Shown: positions 38,693 through 43,909 of the stretch, piece after piece
How positions within the stretch are numbered: position 1 is the first letter of the stretch
Layout of the letters: each line of letters starts with the position of its first letter
Assembly (NCBI GenBank): GCA_001512555.1
Contig: LFSK01000172.1
Location: forward strand, 1 to 43,909
Source: Clostridiaceae bacterium DTU059
Lineage (GTDB): Bacteria > Bacillota > Clostridia > DSM-8532
Reading direction: 5' to 3'
Length of the DNA: 43,909 nucleotides
Program-made: the position numbers and the translations under genes
Notes under the pieces: generated by a model
What the model saw: only the letters and a program-made list of their open reading frames with translations
Database searches by the model: none
What the model was told of the DNA's origin: nothing

Positions 38693-40609
38693 TTAACGTT
38701 CGTAATAGGTATATCCCCTTAACCCGTTGTCATAGGCCTGCATGATCTCCCGCCTTTCGCTGGCGCTGATGTACCCGCTGCGAATGGCCTCTTCACAGGT
38801 CTCCCGGAAACTCTCCGACATGTTTTTGGGATCGTATTCCACATAGGATAATACATCAGCCACGCTGTCCCCATAAAGCTCCTTGGTCAAATCAAAACTT
38901 CCGTCGGGGTTGATTCTGATACTGACCACGTTGGTATCGCCAAACAGGTTATGGAGATCACCCAGGGTTTCCTGATAAGCGCCCACCAGGAAAACGCCCA
39001 GATAGTAATCATCCCCATTCTTCATCTCGTGGAGAGGAATATTGTTGCGCACATCATGAAGGTCGATGAACCTGTCAATTTTACCATCGCAGTCACAGGT
39101 GATATCGGCGATAACGCCGTTCCTTTTAGGTAGTTCCAGCAAGCGGTGTACCGGCATGATGGGAAAGAGCTGATCTATGGCCCAACTGTCCGGGATGGAC
39201 TGAAACACCGAAAAATTGCAGTAATAGATATCCGATATGGCATATTCGATATCCTCCAGATCGGGCGGGGAATGCTTCAGCCTCTGCTTCTCCCTGGCAA
39301 TCTGATACATGGTGTTCCAGAAGAGCTTTTCAGCCAGAGCCCGCTCCCGCAGGCTGATTCTGCCGTGCTTAAACATGTCCCTAACCTCGTCCCGGTAATA
39401 GAGAGCATCATTATAGCACTCCTGGATGTTCTTCAAAGTGATACTTCTGTGAACCTCATAAAGGTTCTTAATCTGCTCCGGTGCATCCTCATCGGGATGT
39501 TCGGGCACATCATATGTCTCAAACCTTTCCACATCCAGCACGTTGAACAAAAGTACCGAATAATAGGCCACAACCGCACGCCCGGATTCAGTGACAATGA
39601 CTGGATGAGGAATGCTTTCAGCATCGAGCACAGACATAACCGCCTCGATGATGTCGGTGCAATATTCCTCCACCGTGTAGTTGCGGCTATGAGTAAAATT
39701 GGTGCTGGATCCGTCATAATCCACAGCCAGGCCGCCTCCCAGATCCAGATAGCCCATGGGCGCTCCTTCCTTTACCAGCTCTGCGTAAACCCGGGTAGCC
39801 TCCAAAACAGCAGACCGTATATCCCTGATATTTGGTATCTGGGAACCAAGGTGGTAATGGAGCATTTTAAGGCTGTCCAGCATATTTTCCTCTTTTAACT
39901 TATCAACAATCTCAATGAGCTGGGACATGTTCAGACCAAAGATGCTGCGGTCTCCTCCTGATTCAGTCCAATGTCCGCCGGCCTTTGACGAAAGCTTAAT
40001 ACGAAGCCCTATGTTGGGTATAACTCCCAGGGCTCGCGACCGTTCCAGTACAATATCTATTTCATTGGGAATCTCAATGACAAAAATGCACTTGAACCCC
40101 ATCTTCACAGCATATAGCCCCAGATCCACAAACTCCTCGTCCTTGTACCCGTTACAGATCAAACATGCCTCCCTGTCCTTCATGAGGGAAAGGGCGGCTA
40201 TCAACTCGGCCTTGCTGCCCACTTCAAGGCCGTGGTGGTAGCGCTGTCCAAACCTTGTCACTTCCTCCACCACTTGCTGCTGCTGATTGACTTTTATGGG
40301 ATAAACGCCATTGTACCGGCCTTTGTAGCCCAGCTTTTTCATGGCATCTCCAAAGGATTCATTCAAAAAGGATATCTGCGAATCCAAAAGATTCTCAAAG
40401 CGGAGCAGAACCGGCATATCCATCCCGCGCTCCCGGACACCCGAGATAATGTCCATGATGCTGACACCTGAAGCCTGATCCCTGTATGGGTTGACAACCA
40501 CCTCTCCCTTGTCGGATATGGAGAAATACCCGCCACCCCAGTTTTTTATACCATACAACTCCTCGGATCTTTCCTTCGTCCAGCGGCCCAGAACTTCTGT
40601 TTTGATCAT
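38693..40609 (-). CDS. speA: Biosynthetic arginine decarboxylase
   Basis: YNGVYPIKVNQQQQVVEEV, HHGLEVGSKAELIAAL, LHYHLGSQIPNIRDI, YLDLGGGLAVDYDGS, VTESGRAVVAYYSVL. ATG 40609 preferred over TTG 40639. Confidence 0.94.
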   Translation of the reverse strand: MIKTEVLGRWTKERSEELYGIKNWGGGYFSISDKGEVVVNPYRDQASGVSIMDIISGVRERGMDMPVLLRFENLLDSQISFLNESFGDAMKKLGYKGRYNGVYPIKVNQQQQVVEEVTRFGQRYHHGLEVGSKAELIAALSLMKDREACLICNGYKDEEFVDLGLYAVKMGFKCIFVIEIPNEIDIVLERSRALGVIPNIGLRIKLSSKAGGHWTESGGDRSIFGLNMSQLIEIVDKLKEENMLDSLKMLHYHLGSQIPNIRDIRSAVLEATRVYAELVKEGAPMGYLDLGGGLAVDYDGSSTNFTHSRNYTVEEYCTDIIEAVMSVLDAESIPHPVIVTESGRAVVAYYSVLLFNVLDVERFETYDVPEHPDEDAPEQIKNLYEVHRSITLKNIQECYNDALYYRDEVRDMFKHGRISLRERALAEKLFWNTMYQIAREKQRLKHSPPDLEDIEYAISDIYYCNFSVFQSIPDSWAIDQLFPIMPVHRLLELPKRNGVIADITCDCDGKIDRFIDLHDVRNNIPLHEMKNGDDYYLGVFLVGAYQETLGDLHNLFGDTNVVSIRINPDGSFDLTKELYGDSVADVLSYVEYDPKNMSESFRETCEEAIRSGYISASERREIMQAYDNGLRGYTYYER

Positions 40610-40645
40610 AGCATCTACCCCATCCCATAATGGTTTCAAGCTGAT

Positions 40646-40670
40646 AAAAACCGGCTTTTTTCACCGGTTT
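40646..40670 (-). terminator. Terminator-like hairpin in the speA leader (candidate attenuator)
   Basis: Minus strand AAACCGG-TGAAAAAAG-CCGGTTT-TT. Confidence 0.55.
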
Positions 40671-40737
40671 AACCCATGAACCCTTTTCTGCATACCTGAG
40701 GGATCACAGCCACTATTTCAATAAAAAACCAAGCCAA

Positions 40738-40766
40738 ACAATACCACAACCCATGGTTCAAGTCAA
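40738..40766 (-). promoter_or_regulatory. Sigma-A-type promoter of speA
   Basis: Minus strand TTGACT-17 bp-TATTGT. Confidence 0.6.
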
Positions 40767-40795
40767 TGTGAAAAATCACCGTTAAATCAGTAGTA

Positions 40796-41935
40796 CTACA
40801 ACCGCGATTTGTAGTCGGAATATCCGAACCGTTTCAGGATCCTTACACCCTCTTCCTCGCTGAACAGAGCTATGCAAGGCAGGTTCACGCCATTGAACAT
40901 ATTATTCTTCACCATGGTATAGTGTGCCATATCGCAGAACACCAGCCTGTCTCCCGGCTTCAGAGGGTTTGGGAACGAATAGTCCCCTATAACATCTCCT
41001 GCAAGGCATGTGAGCCCACCGATCCGAAAGGTGTGAGCAAACTCACCAGGGTATCCCGCTCCGATAATCCTTGGCCGATATGGCATCTCAAGAACATCGG
41101 GCATATGGCATGCTGCTGAGGTATCCAAAATGGCAATATCCATACCGTTATTCACAACATCCAGAACACTTGCTACCAAATACCCGGTGTTGAGGGCAAC
41201 AGCCTCACCCGGTTCCAGATACACATCCACATGGTACTTTTCCTTTATGAACAGGATTGTCTTTATCAGCCTGTCCAGGTCGTAATCCTCTCGGGTGATA
41301 TGATGACCTCCGCCAAAATTCACCCACTTCAATCCCTTCATATAAGACCCAAATTTCTCATCGACCACCTCAATGGTTCTCTCCAGCGTATCGGAGTTTT
41401 GCTCACACATGGTGTGGAAATGAAGACCGTCAATTCCATCCAGATCATCCGGTCTGAAATTGTCCAGAGTCACACCGAGTCTGGAATGAGCATAACAGGG
41501 ATTGTAAATGGGTGTTTCAATCTCCGAGTATTCCGGGTTGATGCGTATCCCGCATTCTATGGGCTTTTGATGGTTCCTTACCCGCGCCTTGTATTTGTTC
41601 CACTGGCTGAATGAGTTGAAAACTATGTGGTCACAGTATTTCAGCAGCTCGTCAAACTCATCCTCAATATATGCAGGGGAATAGACATGAACCTCCCCGC
41701 CCATCTCTTCGAAGCCGAGACGCGCCTCAAACAACGAGCTCGCAGTAACACCCTTCAGATACTCTCTGATAAGGGGAAAGACGGCATACATAGAGAATCC
41801 CTTCAACGCCAGCAAGATGCGGCATCCGGTTCTGTCCTGAACCGTTTTCAGTATCTCCAGGTTCCGTTTCAAAAGACGTTCATCCACGATATAGCATGGG
41901 GTGGGAAGGTAGCCAAAATCCAGTTCCATAGTTTC
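40796..41935 (-). CDS. nspC: Carboxynorspermidine/carboxyspermidine decarboxylase family
   Basis: LPTPCYIVDERLLKRNLEIL, LALKGFSMYAVFPLI, INPEYSEIETPIYNPCYAHSRLG, LHFHTMCEQNSDTLERT, VNFGGGHHITREDYD. Confidence 0.92.
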   Translation of the reverse strand, partial: ETMELDFGYLPTPCYIVDERLLKRNLEILKTVQDRTGCRILLALKGFSMYAVFPLIREYLKGVTASSLFEARLGFEEMGGEVHVYSPAYIEDEFDELLKYCDHIVFNSFSQWNKYKARVRNHQKPIECGIRINPEYSEIETPIYNPCYAHSRLGVTLDNFRPDDLDGIDGLHFHTMCEQNSDTLERTIEVVDEKFGSYMKGLKWVNFGGGHHITREDYDLDRLIKTILFIKEKYHVDVYLEPGEAVALNTGYLVASVLDVVNNGMDIAILDTSAACHMPDVLEMPYRPRIIGAGYPGEFAHTFRIGGLTCLAGDVIGDYSFPNPLKPGDRLVFCDMAHYTMVKNNMFNGVNLPCIALFSEEEGVRILKRFGYSDYKSRL

Positions 41936-41939
41936 TACC

Positions 41940-43139
41940 TCAATCCAGCAGGGTAGGCTGAAATTCCTCATGCCAGGGCAGCCCCTGCTTGTTCAACTCT
42001 TCCATGAAGGGGTCGGGATCAAACTCCTCAACATTATAGACCCCGGGCTTTTTCCATATCCCCTTTATGATCATCATGGCACCGATCATAGCCGGAACCC
42101 CGGTGGTATAGGAGATGGCCTGGGAGCCCACTTCAGCGTAGGCCTCCTGATGATCGCAGACATTATAGACATAATAGTTTACAGGCTTACCATCCTTTAT
42201 CCCCTGCATGATGCAGCCGATGTTGGTCTTTCCCTTTGTTCTGGGTCCCAGAGAGGCGGGATCGGGCAGCACCGCCTTCAGGAATTGAAGAGGCACGATT
42301 TCCTTCCCTTCATAGATGATGGGCTCGATGGAGGTCATGCCCACATTCTGAAGAACCCTCAGGTGGGTAAGATAGTTGTCAGAAAATGTCATCCAGAATC
42401 TAATTCTCTTGATACCACGGATGTTTTGCGCCAAAGACTCCAGCTCCTCATGATAGAGCAGATATATGTCCTTTGGGCCTATCCGGGGAAAATTGTATAC
42501 CTTTTTAACCGACAGAGGATCTGTCTCCTTCCATTGGCCTTCTTCGTAATAGCGGCCTTTGGCGGTAACTTCACGGATATTGATTTCGGGATTGAAATTG
42601 GTGGCGAAAGGATATCCATGGTCCCCGGCATTGGCGTCCAGGATATCTATGAAATGAATCTCATCAAAATAATGTTTTTGGGCATAGGCACAGAATACTC
42701 CGGTAACTCCAGGATCGAAACCGCATCCCAGCACGGCTGTAATACCCTTTTCCCTGAACCGGTCTCTGTAGGCCCACTGCCACTTGTATTCGAACTTTGC
42801 GGTATCCGGGGGCTCGTAGTTAGCCGTGTCCAGATAATGAACCCCGGTTTCAAGACAGGCATCCATAATGGCCAGATCCTGATAGGGCAATGCTACATTG
42901 ATGACGACATCGGGCTTGAACTCGTTTATCAGTTCTGCTACTTCTCTTGCGTTATCCGCATTCACCTGCGCTGTCCGTATCTTTGTCCTGCCTCCGTCCA
43001 GCTTTTCCTTCATAGCATCGCATTTAGACTTTGTTCTGCTTGCTATAAGGATCTCCTCAAACACATCAGGATTCTGGCAGCATTTGTGAACAACCACATT
43101 TCCCACGCCGCCTGCACCAATAATAAGGGCTTTTCCCAA
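41940..43139 (-). CDS. Carboxynorspermidine/carboxyspermidine dehydrogenase (saccharopine dehydrogenase family)
   Basis: GKALIIGAGGVGNVVVHKCCQ, YLDTANYEPPD, GCGFDPGVTGVFCAYAQK. Start probably TTG 43139 (GGAGG 9 nt upstream); track start 43265 precedes the promoter. Confidence 0.9.
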   Translation of the reverse strand: MGKALIIGAGGVGNVVVHKCCQNPDVFEEILIASRTKSKCDAMKEKLDGGRTKIRTAQVNADNAREVAELINEFKPDVVINVALPYQDLAIMDACLETGVHYLDTANYEPPDTAKFEYKWQWAYRDRFREKGITAVLGCGFDPGVTGVFCAYAQKHYFDEIHFIDILDANAGDHGYPFATNFNPEINIREVTAKGRYYEEGQWKETDPLSVKKVYNFPRIGPKDIYLLYHEELESLAQNIRGIKRIRFWMTFSDNYLTHLRVLQNVGMTSIEPIIYEGKEIVPLQFLKAVLPDPASLGPRTKGKTNIGCIMQGIKDGKPVNYYVYNVCDHQEAYAEVGSQAISYTTGVPAMIGAMMIIKGIWKKPGVYNVEEFDPDPFMEELNKQGLPWHEEFQPTLLD

Positions 43140-43175
43140 TTCCAAATACCTCCGTTCACAGAAAATAACAGGAGC

Positions 43176-43204
43176 ATTATACAAAATGGGGATGGTAACA
43201 TCAA
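43176..43204 (-). promoter_or_regulatory. Sigma-A-type promoter of the carboxyspermidine dehydrogenase/decarboxylase operon
   Basis: Minus strand TTGATG-17 bp-TATAAT. Confidence 0.7.
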
Positions 43205-43246
43205 GACATTTTTCAAAAAAATTTGAACCGGGTTGGCGTGGAACAT

Positions 43247-43278
43247 GAAAACAGGGGTCAACCAAAAGGCTGCCCCTG
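43247..43278 (-). terminator. Intrinsic terminator after the AbrB-like gene
   Basis: Minus strand CAGGGGCAGCC-TTTT-GGTTGACCCCTG-TTTT. Confidence 0.7.
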
Positions 43279-43297
43279 TCAGTGAGTTTTTACGGGA

Positions 43298-43543
43298 CTA
43301 CTTGAGATTTAATAAATCGTTCAGACAGTCTTCACAGATCAGCTTGTCCTTTTTCTCAACAACATTCTCTGTGGATTTACAGAAAGTACATCTGGGCTTA
43401 TATTTCTGAAGAACGACGTAACAGCCGTCCACTTTCAATTCCATAGCATCCCTGATGTCTATCCCCAGTCTTCGCCTGAGCTCTACAGGTAACACGACGC
43501 GTCCAAGTTCATCCAGTTTTCTCACAATACCAGTTGATTTCAT
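43298..43543 (-). CDS. AbrB/SpoVT-family regulator with C-terminal zinc-ribbon-like motif
   Basis: MKSTGIVRKLDELGRVVLPVELRRRLGI; CTFCKSTENVVEKKDKLICEDC. ATG 43543 preceded by GAGGAGG. Confidence 0.92.
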   Translation of the reverse strand: MKSTGIVRKLDELGRVVLPVELRRRLGIDIRDAMELKVDGCYVVLQKYKPRCTFCKSTENVVEKKDKLICEDCLNDLLNLK

Positions 43544-43661
43544 AGCTACCTCCTCTATAATGTACACTAAGAGCAATAATACCCTATTTTCATGTCAATA
43601 AACAATCCAATTTAATGCCGGCTAACCTGATCAGACCGAGCAGGTACCGTAACCTACATGG

Positions 43662-43909
43662 CTATTTCTTAGTCCAGAAAGTTCCATCAGGATCTACAAT
43701 GATCTTGCCATAGATCTTACCCCAGGATTTCATGCCCATTAAGGTCAAAGTGATATCCTCACCTTCTATTTCATACTCGCCCTCCAGGACAGTGTCTCCC
43801 CTGTTTACGGTAAATACATTGTCGTCCTTTAATTCGATATAAAAGGATTCATCCTCCTCGTGGTAGTATTTTCCCTTGTGGTTGGATCCGCAGCCGGTAA
43901 ACAGCATCA
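43662..43909 (-). CDS. Small putative lipoprotein, 5' end beyond window
   Basis: Lipobox-like LFTGCGS followed by beta-rich sequence; frame open to the window edge. Confidence 0.6.
   Translation of the reverse strand, partial: MLFTGCGSNHKGKYYHEEDESFYIELKDDNVFTVNRGDTVLEGEYEIEGEDITLTLMGMKSWGKIYGKIIVDPDGTFWTKK

Noticed and set aside
41970-43226. 418-aa plus-strand ORF
   Set aside because: Entirely antisense to the well-supported carboxyspermidine dehydrogenase; no family resemblance.

Overview
A 43.9-kb chromosomal window, probably from a Clostridia-type Firmicute (inferred from gene order, a Gram-positive PolC and AbrB; not proven). Most genes are on the minus strand. Reading the minus strand from right to left: a partial lipoprotein; an AbrB-type regulator; a polyamine block (carboxy(nor)spermidine dehydrogenase, decarboxylase, SpeA-type arginine decarboxylase); a NYN-LOTUS protein; a zinc-ribbon/transglutaminase membrane protein; an OmpR-type two-component system; a palindrome-rich intergenic patch; hisS-aspS-lepB-polC-PNP; a short adenosylhomocysteinase; an M16 peptidase pair; lgt; rodA; and a division/cell-wall cluster mraZ-rsmH-ftsL-spoVD/ftsI-murE-murF-mraY-ftsW-murA-ftsQ(partial). 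The plus strand carries a GGDEF protein, a DUF4097-like protein and a GntR/ABC operon. Observations most worth following up: (1) the PolC (1272 aa) appears to lack the entire DEDDh 3'-5' exonuclease domain normally inserted in its PHP domain, while all nine predicted PHP metal ligands are kept; (2) the ~550-bp rsmH-ftsL gap carries at least nine copies of TCTTTNGT (ACNAAAGA on the mRNA strand) plus hairpins; (3) an MraZ operator of three 10-bp repeats lies downstream of a near-consensus promoter; (4) speA has a promoter, a short Arg-containing uORF and a terminator-like hairpin in its leader; (5) a perfect inverted repeat overlaps the GntR-operon promoter; (6) nested palindromic/MITE-like elements lie between the histidine kinase and hisS. 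All family calls come from reading motifs by eye; no database search was run.
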